The notes: generated from the letters alone by a model not told the origin. A DNA stretch of 38,860 bases from Chitinophagaceae bacterium (GCA_947455605.1 CANGOX010000023.1:1-38860); one strand, 5' to 3'. Shown: positions 7,516 through 16,401, numbered from the stretch's first letter. Program-made: numbers and translations.

Positions 7516-8760
7516 TCAATTTCGAACCTGTCCATTACCCCGTACCACCCATTTTTCTGTAACCAGTTTTTCCAAAGCAAACGGGCCACGGGCATGTAGT
7601 TTTTGTGTAGAGATGCCAATTTCTGCGCCTAATCCAAACTGTTCACCATCGGTGAAACGGGTAGAAGCGTTGGCATAGACCGCGGCCGCATCCACTTCCT
7701 GTAAAAAACGTTCGCATTGTTGCTTATTTTCAGAAATGATCGCTTCCGAATGTTTGGTGGAATAGGTACGGATATGTGCGAGCGCCTCATTGATGTCTTT
7801 TACCACTTTTACGGCACATTTCAGGCTGAGAAATTCTCGGCCAAATTCGGAAGCTGTGGCTTTTTTAAGATAGGGATACCCTTTTAATAAATGCATGGCT
7901 TTCTGATCGGCAAATATTTCAACTGCATGTTCAGAAAATGCAGTTTGTAAACGAAAGAGAAAGTCTTTGGCAATTTTTTCATCAACCAATACCGTATCCA
8001 TGGCATTGCAGACCGAGGGCCTGCTTACTTTCGCATTTACAACAATGGATACAGCTTTGGTTATATCCGCCTGTTTTTCAACATATACATGACAAACACC
8101 GGCTCCGGTTTCAATTACAGGAACACGGCTGTTATTGCGTACATATTGGATCAGGTTATCGGAGCCACGAGGGATCAATACATCAATGTATTTTGTGGCA
8201 TTGAATAACACATCTACCGTTTCACGGTTTGAAGGAAGCAGGGTTACACAATCGGGGTTGATCCCATGTTCTATCAACACTTTATGGATCAATGCCACGG
8301 CAGCTTTATTGGTATGTTCCGCTTCACTGCTGCCTTTTAATACACAGGCATTCTGGCTGCGCAAACACAGGGCTGCAATATCAAAGGTTACATTGGGTCT
8401 TGATTCATATATGGCACCAACTACACCCAGGGGTACTGCAATTTTTTCCAGAAATAACCCATTAGGCATTGTTTTATGTTCGAGTTGTTTACCTGCGGGA
8501 TTGGGTAATTTACTAATGTTACGGATGCTGTTGGCGATATTGACTATTCGTTCTGTATTCAACAACAAACGGTCGATACGGGGATTTTCTGCATCATATT
8601 TCGCAAGGTCTTTTTTATTGGCAGCCAGGATCGTCTTTTCATTTGCTTCCAGACTATTTGCCAATGCCCGTAATGCTTTTTTGATTGGGGCATCTTTCAG
8701 CTTGCGCAGAGATACTGCGGCTTCGTACGTTTGTATGATCTGCCTTTCAACGGTTTTCAT
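7516..8760 (-). CDS. proA: Glutamate-5-semialdehyde dehydrogenase
   Basis: This 414-residue enzyme reduces glutamyl-5-phosphate with NADPH to glutamate-5-semialdehyde, the second step of proline synthesis. Catalytic Cys251 lies in SRPSVCNAMDTVL. Other ProA marks are GVVGAIYESRPNVT, LKGSSEAEHTN, IPRGSDNL and, at the C-terminus, GLGAEIGISTQKLHARGP. Length is normal for the family. The ATG lies 9 bases after the proB stop, so proBA is a two-gene operon on the minus strand. No proC is present in the window. Confidence 0.96.
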   Translation of the reverse strand: MKTVERQIIQTYEAAVSLRKLKDAPIKKALRALANSLEANEKTILAANKKDLAKYDAENPRIDRLLLNTERIVNIANSIRNISKLPNPAGKQLEHKTMPNGLFLEKIAVPLGVVGAIYESRPNVTFDIAALCLRSQNACVLKGSSEAEHTNKAAVALIHKVLIEHGINPDCVTLLPSNRETVDVLFNATKYIDVLIPRGSDNLIQYVRNNSRVPVIETGAGVCHVYVEKQADITKAVSIVVNAKVSRPSVCNAMDTVLVDEKIAKDFLFRLQTAFSEHAVEIFADQKAMHLLKGYPYLKKATASEFGREFLSLKCAVKVVKDINEALAHIRTYSTKHSEAIISENKQQCERFLQEVDAAAVYANASTRFTDGEQFGLGAEIGISTQKLHARGPFALEKLVTEKWVVRGNGQVRN

Positions 8761-8769
8761 GATGTTACT

Positions 8770-9804
8770 TTAAAATACTACGATATCATCGGCATGTGCA
8801 GCTATCACATTTTTTACAGAGAGATTTTTTGAAATATCGGCTGCTGCCAATTTCACTTTTGCCACACCCAGGATCTCATTCTCTTCATTCGTCAATTGCA
8901 CAATTTCTCCAGCACTGAATTTTCCAGATAGTTTTACAATACCCACTGTAAGCAGGCTTTTTCTTTGTGTGAGGGCTTTGGCCGCACCTTTGTCTACTAT
9001 AATGGTTCCAATAGTGATGGAGCCGCTTGCCAGCCATTTTTGTCTTGCTTTGAGATTAGACACCTGTGGTAAAAAACGGGTGCCTGTGTTACCATTCAGT
9101 GCTGCTGCAAAAGGAGAATCGTCTTTCAATCCACAGATCACCACTTTTATACCCAGCGAAGTGGCCAGTTTCGTGAATGTAAGTTTTGAGAGCATGCCAC
9201 CCAAACCCAGGCTGCTTTTATCTGTTTTTACAAACCCCATTATGGCTTGATCGATCTTTTCTACTACGGGTATGATCTGTTTCCCATCATTGAGAAATCC
9301 ACCTACAGAGGTACAGATCAATAATGCTTCAGCTTCAAAACCGATGGCCAGCAGGGTGGCGAGTTCGTCGTTATCTGAGAATTTCAATTCTACATTACTT
9401 ACCAGGTCGTTCTCATTTACAACAGGCAGGATACCATTATCCCAGAACGCCTGAAAAGTATCTTTCAATTGAAGAAACTGGGAACGGTTGGAAAAATGGT
9501 GCCTTTCGCAAAGTGCCTGTGCTACCGGAATATGATAAGTTGCAAAATATTGCTGATACAAACGGATGAGTAAGGGATTACCAATAGCTGCTGCCGCTTT
9601 TCGTTCTGTAAGGGTTCCCTTATAATTTTTGATGAACGATTTTCCGCTACCCACAGCACCGCTGGAAACCAATACCACATGATGGTCTCTGGAGAGGGCA
9701 GCGATACCGGCTGCTACTTTTTTGATAATGGCACGGCTTATCCGACCATTATTTCCGGTAATAACCGCGGTACCGAGTTTAATAATGATTACCCGCTTTT
9801 GCAT
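8770..9804 (-). CDS. proB: Glutamate 5-kinase
   Basis: This 344-residue enzyme phosphorylates glutamate on the gamma carboxyl, the first and usually proline-inhibited step of proline synthesis. The amino-acid-kinase domain shows IIIKLGTAVIT at the N-terminus, VSSGAVGSGK, the NENDLVS loop and SSLGLGGMLSKL. The last 75 or so residues (KSLLTVGIVKLSG, then FSAGEIVQL) look like the C-terminal PUA domain. The frame is open to 9906, but that stretch is an inverted repeat and MQKRVIIIKLG at 9804 is where the family begins. It is the first gene of the proBA operon. Confidence 0.94.
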   Translation of the reverse strand: MQKRVIIIKLGTAVITGNNGRISRAIIKKVAAGIAALSRDHHVVLVSSGAVGSGKSFIKNYKGTLTERKAAAAIGNPLLIRLYQQYFATYHIPVAQALCERHHFSNRSQFLQLKDTFQAFWDNGILPVVNENDLVSNVELKFSDNDELATLLAIGFEAEALLICTSVGGFLNDGKQIIPVVEKIDQAIMGFVKTDKSSLGLGGMLSKLTFTKLATSLGIKVVICGLKDDSPFAAALNGNTGTRFLPQVSNLKARQKWLASGSITIGTIIVDKGAAKALTQRKSLLTVGIVKLSGKFSAGEIVQLTNEENEILGVAKVKLAAADISKNLSVKNVIAAHADDIVVF

Positions 9805-9869
9805 CTTCAAAAATAAGCTGTTATGCCTAATAAGGAGGCCTTGATTTAATCTCTGCGAAACCTCAGCTT

Positions 9870-9921
9870 CTCTGCCACTCTGCGGTGAATTATGGGAGGT
9901 ATTCACCGCAGAGAGGCGGAG
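9870..9921. repeat. TCTGCGGTGAAT inverted repeat (REP-like hairpin)
   Basis: Arms 9870-9890 and 9901-9921 pair at 19 of 21 positions around a 10-base loop. A further copy of the word TCCGCAGAGAGG follows at 9933-9944. It lies in the divergent spacer between proB and the serine hydrolase gene, and resembles the ACCGCAAAGACGC hairpin at 11581-11626. Words of the type CACCGCAGAGACGC are, from general knowledge, common dispersed repeats in environmental bacteria. Confidence 0.8.
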
Positions 9922-9994
9922 TTGCGGAGCTGTCCGCAGAGAGGTATTGAATTCAGTGTTTTATCGCTATTTTCATCTTACCAAAACCTTAGTT

Positions 9995-11560
9995 ATGAAA
10001 AAAATCCTTTTTGCTCTTATTGTATTGATCATTTTCTCTTTTGATCAAGTGGGAGCGCAGATCACATCTAAACAGATCGATTCCTTGACAGAGCTAACCC
10101 TGAAAACATTTGATGTGCCAGGTATTGCCGTAGCGGTGATCAAAGATGGTAAAGTAATTCATGCCAAAGGATATGGGGTTCGATCAATGAAGACCATGGA
10201 GAAAGTGGATGAGAACACCTTGTTTGGTGTGGCTTCGAACAGTAAGGCATTTACTGCTTCAGCCTTGGGTATGCTGGTGGACGAGGGGAAAATAAAATGG
10301 GATGATAAAGTGACAGACTATATCCCTGAATTCAAACTCTATAACCCGTATGTAACAGATGAGTTTACCATAAGAGACCTGTTAACCCATAGAAGCGGAA
10401 TGGGATTAGGTGCAGGCGATCTGATGATGTTTCCTGACAAAAGCGATTTTACCAAAAAAGATATCATCCATAACCTGCGTTACCTGAAACAGGTTTCAGG
10501 TTTCAGAACCAAATATGATTATGATAACCTGTTGTATATTGTTGCAGGAGAGATCGTAGCAAAGGTATCGGGCATTAGCTGGGAAGATTTTATTGAGAAG
10601 CGCATCATGCAGCCATTACAGATGAATACCAGTGCCGCTTCATTGAACAGGCTGAAAAGCAGGGCCAACTCTATTGTTCCCCATGCACCTGTGAATGGAA
10701 AAGTTCAGGCAATTGATATTGACTGGAGTGAAACGGCAAACGCAGCAGGTGGAATCTGGACAAATCTTACCGACTTCAGCAAATGGTTGATCCTGTTGAT
10801 GAATAAAGGAAAATACGGTGATAATCTTTCGAAAACATTGTTCAGTCCACAGGTACATAACGAACTTTGGACGCCACAAACCATCATACCCGTGAATACC
10901 ACGGCACCTTATCAAACACATTTTTCTTCTTATGGGTTAGGATTTGGATTGAGTGATGTGAAAGGATATAAACAGGTAACCCATACCGGTGGACTGGCCG
11001 GCATTGTTACACAGGAGACCATGTTCCCCGAATTGAACCTGGGTATTATCGTATTGACCAACCAGCAGGTTGGAGCTGCTTTTGTGGCTATTACCAACAC
11101 CATCAAGGATAGTTACCTCGGTATCACCGGAATGGATTGGGTAAAACTGCTGCACGACAGGGTAGCTGCCGGTGAAGCAACCGCGAAGAAGATAACAGAT
11201 GGTATTTCGAAGGAAATTGAAGAACAGCAAAAAAAGAATACAAGTGCTGCTGGCATTGATCTTTATACCGGAACTTATACAGATCAGTGGTTTGGAGAAA
11301 TTACCATCGCTGTAAAAAATGGAAAGACAAGATTTGATTCCAAACGTTCGCCCAAACTAACCGGTGAGGTAAGTGCTTATAAGGGCAGCACTTTTATTGT
11401 AAAATGGGATGACAGGAGTATGGATGCCGATGCTTATCTGATGTTTAGTCTGGATGCTGAAGGAAAAGCGGCTGGACTGAAGATGAAAGCCATTTCACCT
11501 TTAACAGATTTCAGTTTCGATTTTCATGACCTTGATTTCAAGAAAGTTACTTCCAAATAA
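9995..11560 (+). CDS. Serine hydrolase (class C beta-lactamase/DD-peptidase fold) with DUF3471-like C-terminus
   Basis: This 521-residue protein starts with a signal peptide (MKKILFALIVLIIFSF, then GAQ). The beta-lactamase domain has the SxxK nucleophile motif S81-N-S-K84 in GVASNSKAFTAS, the Y-x-N motif in KYDYDNLLY and HTGG as the KTG equivalent. LLTHRSGMGLG is the usual conserved segment of the family. From about residue 415, GIDLYTGTYTDQWFGE begins a DUF3471-like beta domain. Such exported enzymes cleave peptides or esters; activity on beta-lactams is not implied. The frame is open from 9947, but the signal peptide fixes the start at 9995. It is convergent with the DUF5009 gene. Confidence 0.9.
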   Translation: MKKILFALIVLIIFSFDQVGAQITSKQIDSLTELTLKTFDVPGIAVAVIKDGKVIHAKGYGVRSMKTMEKVDENTLFGVASNSKAFTASALGMLVDEGKIKWDDKVTDYIPEFKLYNPYVTDEFTIRDLLTHRSGMGLGAGDLMMFPDKSDFTKKDIIHNLRYLKQVSGFRTKYDYDNLLYIVAGEIVAKVSGISWEDFIEKRIMQPLQMNTSAASLNRLKSRANSIVPHAPVNGKVQAIDIDWSETANAAGGIWTNLTDFSKWLILLMNKGKYGDNLSKTLFSPQVHNELWTPQTIIPVNTTAPYQTHFSSYGLGFGLSDVKGYKQVTHTGGLAGIVTQETMFPELNLGIIVLTNQQVGAAFVAITNTIKDSYLGITGMDWVKLLHDRVAAGEATAKKITDGISKEIEEQQKKNTSAAGIDLYTGTYTDQWFGEITIAVKNGKTRFDSKRSPKLTGEVSAYKGSTFIVKWDDRSMDADAYLMFSLDAEGKAAGLKMKAISPLTDFSFDFHDLDFKKVTSK

Positions 11561-11580
11561 ATTCCAGCGTTCCTTAGCGC

Positions 11581-11626
11581 CATTGCGTCTTTGCGGTTAA
11601 GAAGGTTTTACCGCAAAGACGCAATG
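11581..11626. repeat. CATTGCGTCTTTGCGGT hairpin, possible bidirectional terminator
   Basis: Perfect 17-base arms at 11581-11597 and 11610-11626 enclose a 12-base loop between the convergent serine hydrolase and DUF5009 genes. The word is related to the one at 9870-9921, so the serine hydrolase gene is bracketed by related hairpins. No strong T-run follows on either strand. Confidence 0.85.
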
Positions 11627-11672
11627 AAACAAGGGTTCGCAAAGAAGTTAGTTGGTTCTGTTTTATACACAG

Positions 11673-12752
11673 TTAAATTTTAAAGAAGATCTTTTTCTTA
11701 TAAAGAAAATAGCAAAGAACCCATTCCAATCCAAATATGCATAATGATGAGATCGTGTTGCTCAGCAACTCTGGCGTATTGATAAAACTTAATAACCCAT
11801 TACTTATCGCACTGATATAGCCATTGAACCATCTGTGAGCAACGATCTCGAAAAATAAATAGATAAACAGCGAGTTCATACCAACAATGGTAAAGAACTT
11901 CAGGTATTTGCGGTGATCGAGTATATCTATCCACCAGTAACAGAAGCTCAAACCGAGTAAACACCAACCTAATGAGGCTAACGTAAAAGAACTGCTTGCG
12001 ATCCGTTTGATGATAGGGGTGATGCCAGTAAGATCCAGGCCATATCCCAGTAACAAACAGACAGCAGCCCATAATAAAAGGGGCTGGATTTTTTTACCCA
12101 TCTGCAAAAACAGCCTCCCCGTGAGGGCTCCAGCAATTGTATGAACAGCCGTTGGTATACAATTGATGGTTACCCATCCACCATGATTGATCTTGTGCAT
12201 AAGCAACAGATCTACATAATTTCCAAAGTTTTGCTGATTGGTAAAGGGCTGATCAAAGCCCGGTATTTGGGTGAACCGATATAACACTTCTGTAAGCAAT
12301 AATAGTCCCACACAAAATACGATCTGAGCTGTAGCGCTCCATTGAAAGATCAGAAATGCCACCAGTGTGGTAAAAGAGAGTTGTGTTAAAACATCCCATA
12401 GTTCAAAAGACAATCCATCCTTTCTGACGGCATAATCCAATACTCCCCAGAAAAACAGCCAGCCGCAACGTTTCAGAATTTTCCGGAAAGATTGGTTCCA
12501 GCTAAACCCATGTTCCTTTTGTTTGTGCAATGAATAGGCCATTGCAGCACCGGCCATATACATAAATCCGGGCTGTATCAGATCCCAGAAACGAAGACCG
12601 TTCCATGGGTGATGTGTGAATTGATTTAAAAGAATATTCAGTGAGTTTCCTTCTGTGGCATTGATAAGATGGTCAAAGAAGCCTGTACTTTCAAGGGCCA
12701 GCAACACCATAATAAAACCACGCATAAAATCGAGCGAGAGCAATCGTTTCAT
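11673..12752 (-). CDS. DUF5009/HGSNAT-like membrane acyltransferase
   Basis: This 359-residue polytopic membrane protein belongs with bacterial relatives of heparan-alpha-glucosaminide N-acetyltransferase (DUF5009/YeiB-like). Family features are MKRLLSLDFMRGFIMVLL in the first helix, HHPWNGLRFWDLIQPGFMY, and INCIPTAVHTIAGALTG later on. About ten hydrophobic helices are visible. In Bacteroidota these proteins often occur with glycan-breakdown genes and are thought to acetylate sugars across the membrane, though few have been tested. The start at 12752 fits the family; the longer frame to 12815 runs towards a hairpin. It is not clearly in an operon: a strong hairpin separates it from the VOC gene. 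Confidence 0.82.
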   Translation of the reverse strand: MKRLLSLDFMRGFIMVLLALESTGFFDHLINATEGNSLNILLNQFTHHPWNGLRFWDLIQPGFMYMAGAAMAYSLHKQKEHGFSWNQSFRKILKRCGWLFFWGVLDYAVRKDGLSFELWDVLTQLSFTTLVAFLIFQWSATAQIVFCVGLLLLTEVLYRFTQIPGFDQPFTNQQNFGNYVDLLLMHKINHGGWVTINCIPTAVHTIAGALTGRLFLQMGKKIQPLLLWAAVCLLLGYGLDLTGITPIIKRIASSSFTLASLGWCLLGLSFCYWWIDILDHRKYLKFFTIVGMNSLFIYLFFEIVAHRWFNGYISAISNGLLSFINTPELLSNTISSLCIFGLEWVLCYFLYKKKIFFKI

Positions 12753-12813
12753 GAACAGGAATTGGCAGTTAGTAATTGGGGTGTTCGTTGAAATGAATAT
12801 ACGAATAGAATAC

Positions 12814-12853
12814 ATAAAATGGGCATATAGTAAAAACTATATGCCCATTTTAT
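12814..12853. repeat. Perfect 18-bp hairpin with AAAA loop
   Basis: Arms 12814-12831 and 12836-12853 are perfectly complementary around a four-base loop (AAAA). It lies just downstream of the VOC gene and upstream of the DUF5009 gene, both on the minus strand, so it probably ends VOC transcription. It is AT-rich at the base with a GGGC core and lacks a long T-run, so an attenuator or processing site is an alternative. Confidence 0.85.
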
Positions 12854-12874
12854 ATATGAATACTTCTTTCCACT

Positions 12875-13315
12875 TTACTCCAGATCTTTGATCACTATCT
12901 TGCCCATTTGTAACATGGCCTGCATAGCTTTATGCGATACAGCCGGATCTTTATCATTCAATAATTCACCTAACCTGGATGGAATGATCTGCCATGATAA
13001 ACCAAATTTATCTGTGAGCCATCCACACCTGCTTTCTTTTCCGCCTTTACATAATTTTTCCCAGAGTGTGTCAACTTCCTCCTGTGAATAGCAGTTCACA
13101 AATAAAGAGATAGCCGGTGTAAATGTATATGTAGGTCCGCCATTCAATCCATAAAAAGTCTGTCCCTCCAATTCAAAGGAAGTAGAAAACACCGGCCCGT
13201 CTTTACCCATTCGATTAATACTGTTCACTTTTGAATTCTTAAAAAGTGAAACATAAAAATTAGTAGCTTCTTCAGCCTGGTCGTTAAACCATAAAAATGT
13301 GATGATCTTTTGCAT
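12875..13315 (-). CDS. VOC family protein (PhnB-like)
   Basis: This 146-residue cytoplasmic protein has the vicinal-oxygen-chelate fold of the group annotated as PhnB-like or 3-demethylubiquinone methyltransferase-like. It starts MQKIITFLWFNDQAEEATNFY, contains FYGLNGGPTYTFTPAISLFV in the middle and has GWLTDKFGLSWQIIP towards the end. The actual reaction of this group is unknown and no methyltransferase motif is present. It lies 23 bases downstream of the DUF1801 gene and is probably cotranscribed with it. Confidence 0.87.
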   Translation of the reverse strand: MQKIITFLWFNDQAEEATNFYVSLFKNSKVNSINRMGKDGPVFSTSFELEGQTFYGLNGGPTYTFTPAISLFVNCYSQEEVDTLWEKLCKGGKESRCGWLTDKFGLSWQIIPSRLGELLNDKDPAVSHKAMQAMLQMGKIVIKDLE

Positions 13316-13338
13316 AATACTGATTTTATAAGAATCGC

Positions 13339-13725
13339 TTATTTTTTAGAAGCCGGTTTAGCCTTGGCTTTCTCTTTCAGATCACGGATCCTGGCTTTCA
13401 CTATTTTCTTAACCAATGTAACTGGCAAAGGTTTTTCAAGGGTAAATTGTATGGTTCCTTTTGAAGTGATATAATTTTTCAGTTCTACTTTAAACTCTTC
13501 AACCGTGTGACTGTTCCAGGGAAACAGCGAACAATGTTTTTTGAATGCAGCAAATCCCACAAGCATATACCCGTTTAATTTAAAAGCAGGCATTCCGTAG
13601 CTGATCACTTCCACAGCACCGGGAGCCGTTGAGAGAATGGTATGCCTTAGTTTTTCCAGGGCAACCCTGACCTCTTCTGTTTGATCAACCAGGTAATGAT
13701 CAATGGATTTAGGTGGTGGTTTCAT
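13339..13725 (-). CDS. DUF1801 domain protein (YdhG-like)
   Basis: This 128-residue protein matches the DUF1801 family: SIDHYLVDQTEEVRVALEKL, then ISYGMPAFKLNG, and FPWNSHTVEEF in the core. Family members include a small B. subtilis protein proposed as an iron chaperone, but the function is poorly established. The C-terminus is rich in lysine and alanine and may be disordered. It is the first gene of a two-gene unit with the VOC gene. A TACTTTAG box (minus strand, 13744-13751) lies 18 bases before the ATG. Confidence 0.85.
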   Translation of the reverse strand: MKPPPKSIDHYLVDQTEEVRVALEKLRHTILSTAPGAVEVISYGMPAFKLNGYMLVGFAAFKKHCSLFPWNSHTVEEFKVELKNYITSKGTIQFTLEKPLPVTLVKKIVKARIRDLKEKAKAKPASKK

Positions 13726-13835
13726 TTTCCTTTTTTTAGAATACTAAAGTAGTAATCCGTTTTGATACGTTAAAGGGTGTATTGTGTCAATCCCAAGGGG
13801 CAAAAACGACATAATCAACCTAACGGCTAACGTAC

Positions 13836-15701
13836 TTATTTGTGTTTCGCCACATCGTATAATTGCGGAAGCCATACACGAAAATGAGAATTTTCATCAA
13901 AGGTATTCCCGGCAGAAGCATAATCGCAGAGCACTAATGGAACAGGTGCCGCAGGGGCTTCCTTATGCGATTCGATGAGGAAGGGGGCAGTAAACTGCAT
14001 CCAAATGCCTTTGGTTTGTTTGCCGGTTGGTTCAAGTTCAATATATCCTTCTTTATTGGCCACGGGCATCGCCGCTTCATCTACACCCAGTCCGCTCAGT
14101 CTTACATCCCTTGCCAATACAATCGGGCCACGAACAATAGCTGTATGCTCCGGAAGTTCACCAAGATGCACAATGCGTCCGCGCATATCCAATGAAACAA
14201 TGATCAGATCATCCGGTTTCCATTCGCGTTTGATCTCTATATATTTTCCCGCAATAATTCCCGTAACGGCTTCACCATTAACACTCACTAAAGACCGCTG
14301 ACTCCAGGCCGGAATGCGCAGACTCATGGTAAATGTTTCATTTTTAGGGATCGATACTTTTAACCCGATATTACCGGTTACGGGATAATCGGTTTGCTGA
14401 CTGATGGTGGCAGTTTGCTGAGCCGGCGTTTGTAATAAATATTTTCCTTCCGCAAAAAAGTTAACACGCAGCCCGTCTTTCTCACTCATTACAGCAGTAA
14501 GCGGTAAGGTAAATAAACCCCTTGGTCCGCTTGCCACACAACAATTCAATCCCATGCTGCATTGCTGATCACCTTCTAATCGTATACCGGCCAACGGAGA
14601 GTACTTGGCCCAATCAGAACCATCCTGTTTCATAGAGGCTAACAAAGCATTGTAATAGGTCTGCTCAATCGCATCTGCATATTTGGCATCACCGGTGAGT
14701 CTGAGCAGTTGCTGGCTCAGTTTTATCCAGGTTGCCGTAACACAGGTTTCCTGGTAATGCTCAATGGGCATGGTTTGCAATTGTTTACCGCCAAACCAAC
14801 ATTCAATGGCCGAACCTGATCCGGCAATATTGATCTCTTTCTCATTGATATTATTCCATGTTTGCTCTACGGCTTCTTTGTAAGCTGTAATTCCTGTGAT
14901 ACGATATAACTCCAGCAAGCCTTCATAACAAGACATCATCTCATACGCTTTTTGTCCCTGTTCCCATCCAAACCAACTTTTGGGTTTTGGAAAACGTTTG
15001 GCTACATCCATTCCCGATTTGGATAATAATTGTGGCCCATCGGGTGTTTCCCATTCTTTTACGATCTCTTTGGCAAAATTGAGATAGCGGAGATCTTTTG
15101 AACGATTGTATAATAAGGTGATCGGCTCCAAAACAGAGCTGGCAGCCATTCCGCGATGGTTACCCATTTTAACTATTTTAACTTCTTTTACCTGAAGCTC
15201 CTTCATCAGATGATCGGCAACTTTTTTTGCACCATCGAGGCTTTTGGTATCACCGGTAATATCATAGTAGGCAATCAATCCCAGCATACAGTATTTTCTT
15301 CCCCAGATATCCCATGCCTGTAAGTGACTGGCATCTGCATAATTGCCGATATAACCATCAGGAGTTTGCGTTTGTAATAAACCGGCAACAGCCTTATCCA
15401 ATGCTGATTTCAGTTTTGGGTCGGGCCGATACCGATATGCAAGTACGGCCGAAGTAAACCATTTACCCCAAAACTCCGATTGCCAGCAACTGGTTTCCGT
15501 ACGATTAATAAAAGGAGCGATCAGGCGATTCACATCCTGGGCGAGAATGCGATTCTGATAGGAGGCTTCCAGTTTTTCAGCTGTAAATCCACCCATTTTG
15601 GCAGATTGGGCAGGGGAGAGCCTGTCTTGAATAGTCTGTGTTTGCGCTATGGTTTGTGTTAGAGTAAACAGGCAAACAAACAGCAAAGGCTTTATCGGCA
15701 T
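13836..15701 (-). CDS. GH127 beta-L-arabinofuranosidase-type glycoside hydrolase
   Basis: This 621-residue secreted protein (signal peptide of about 20 residues ending TQTIAQ) has the (alpha/alpha)6-barrel of GH127, formerly DUF1680. The characteristic zinc and catalytic residues are visible: E318-T-C320 in HYQETCVT and the C387-C388 pair in LNCCVASGPRG, matching the Glu, Cys and Cys-Cys set of HypBA1, where a cysteine is the nucleophile. E300 in SAIECW is a candidate for the other catalytic glutamate. From about residue 400 a beta-sandwich follows. The likely substrate is beta-L-arabinofuranose in plant glycoproteins or pectin, but the family has other specificities. No SusC/SusD pair is nearby, so this is not a full polysaccharide utilisation locus. 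Confidence 0.9.
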   Translation of the reverse strand: MPIKPLLFVCLFTLTQTIAQTQTIQDRLSPAQSAKMGGFTAEKLEASYQNRILAQDVNRLIAPFINRTETSCWQSEFWGKWFTSAVLAYRYRPDPKLKSALDKAVAGLLQTQTPDGYIGNYADASHLQAWDIWGRKYCMLGLIAYYDITGDTKSLDGAKKVADHLMKELQVKEVKIVKMGNHRGMAASSVLEPITLLYNRSKDLRYLNFAKEIVKEWETPDGPQLLSKSGMDVAKRFPKPKSWFGWEQGQKAYEMMSCYEGLLELYRITGITAYKEAVEQTWNNINEKEINIAGSGSAIECWFGGKQLQTMPIEHYQETCVTATWIKLSQQLLRLTGDAKYADAIEQTYYNALLASMKQDGSDWAKYSPLAGIRLEGDQQCSMGLNCCVASGPRGLFTLPLTAVMSEKDGLRVNFFAEGKYLLQTPAQQTATISQQTDYPVTGNIGLKVSIPKNETFTMSLRIPAWSQRSLVSVNGEAVTGIIAGKYIEIKREWKPDDLIIVSLDMRGRIVHLGELPEHTAIVRGPIVLARDVRLSGLGVDEAAMPVANKEGYIELEPTGKQTKGIWMQFTAPFLIESHKEAPAAPVPLVLCDYASAGNTFDENSHFRVWLPQLYDVAKHK

Positions 15702-15822
15702 GGCAAAGCATATTTTATTTAGACAAAAATAACCAGCCTTTAAGATAACAACTTACCGGTAAATAGTCAACCGTGTATGAGCTACAGTTCCGATCAACCT
15801 ATTTAATACTTACTTTAGTTAG

Positions 15823-16401
15823 ATGAAAATCTGGAAACTAGACAGGATCGGAAGTATAGGCTTTATGCTCACAGCCATCTTCTCTCCCTGCTGTTTTCCT
15901 TTATTCGGGATCGGTTTAACTGCGCTTGGGTATGGCAGTTTTGAATTATTCGGGGGCTGGACCATGTATTTGTTCCAGGGTTTCCTGTTAATTTCTTTGA
16001 TCGGCCTATTCATTACCTATCAAAGACGGAAAAACCTCTATCCACTTTTGGCCGGATTAGCCGGAACCATTCTGGTATTTTACAGTTATTATCTAATAGA
16101 TGCCGATTACTGGATATACCTGATGTATACAGGAATGACATTTGTGTTTTTGGCTACCCTTTATAACTTTTTGCGAAATAAAAAGCAAGATCATGCAGGC
16201 ATCATCCTTGAATCTGTGATTACCTGCCCACAATGTGGTAAAACAAGCAAAGAATTGATGCCAACCAATGCATGTCAATATTTTTATACCTGTTCTGCCT
16301 GTCATGCCAGAATACAACCCAAACAAGGCGATTGTTGTGTGTTTTGCAGTTATGGAACCGTAGTTTGTCCGCCTATGCAGAATGGCCATAACTGTTGTTA
16401 G
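15823..16401 (+). CDS. MerC-like membrane domain fused to a GDCCVxC cysteine-rich domain
   Basis: Residues 1-118 are hydrophobic with about four membrane helices and a vicinal cysteine pair, Cys23-Cys24, in SPCCFPLFGIG, the mark of MerC-type mercury transporters. Residues 130-192 form a cysteine-rich soluble domain: CPQC (135/138), C151, CSAC (157/160), GDCCVFC (171/172/175), C182 and a C-terminal CC (191/192). The GDCCVxC motif names a family of small proteins and selenoproteins that often sit beside mercury genes; here the motif positions are cysteines. The fusion suggests the soluble domain accepts a metal ion or thiol adduct from the transporter. No merR, merA or merT is adjacent. A TACTTTAG box at 15811-15818 lies just before the ATG. 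Confidence 0.83.
   Translation: MKIWKLDRIGSIGFMLTAIFSPCCFPLFGIGLTALGYGSFELFGGWTMYLFQGFLLISLIGLFITYQRRKNLYPLLAGLAGTILVFYSYYLIDADYWIYLMYTGMTFVFLATLYNFLRNKKQDHAGIILESVITCPQCGKTSKELMPTNACQYFYTCSACHARIQPKQGDCCVFCSYGTVVCPPMQNGHNCC

Noticed and set aside
9805..9906. N-terminal extension of glutamate 5-kinase to a start at 9906
   Set aside because: The extra codons lie in an inverted repeat and precede MQKRVIIIKLG, where the family begins.
9995..11560. Antibiotic-resistance beta-lactamase
   Set aside because: The fold and SxxK motif are shared with many esterases and peptidases, and the C-terminal DUF3471-like domain points to that broader group.
13836..15701. GH127 gene as part of a polysaccharide utilisation locus
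   Set aside because: No SusC/SusD pair, other glycosidase or hybrid regulator is nearby; neighbours are unrelated small proteins.
15823..16401. A mercury-resistance operon
   Set aside because: Only the MerC-like fusion is present; no merR, merA, merB, merT or merP lies in the window.
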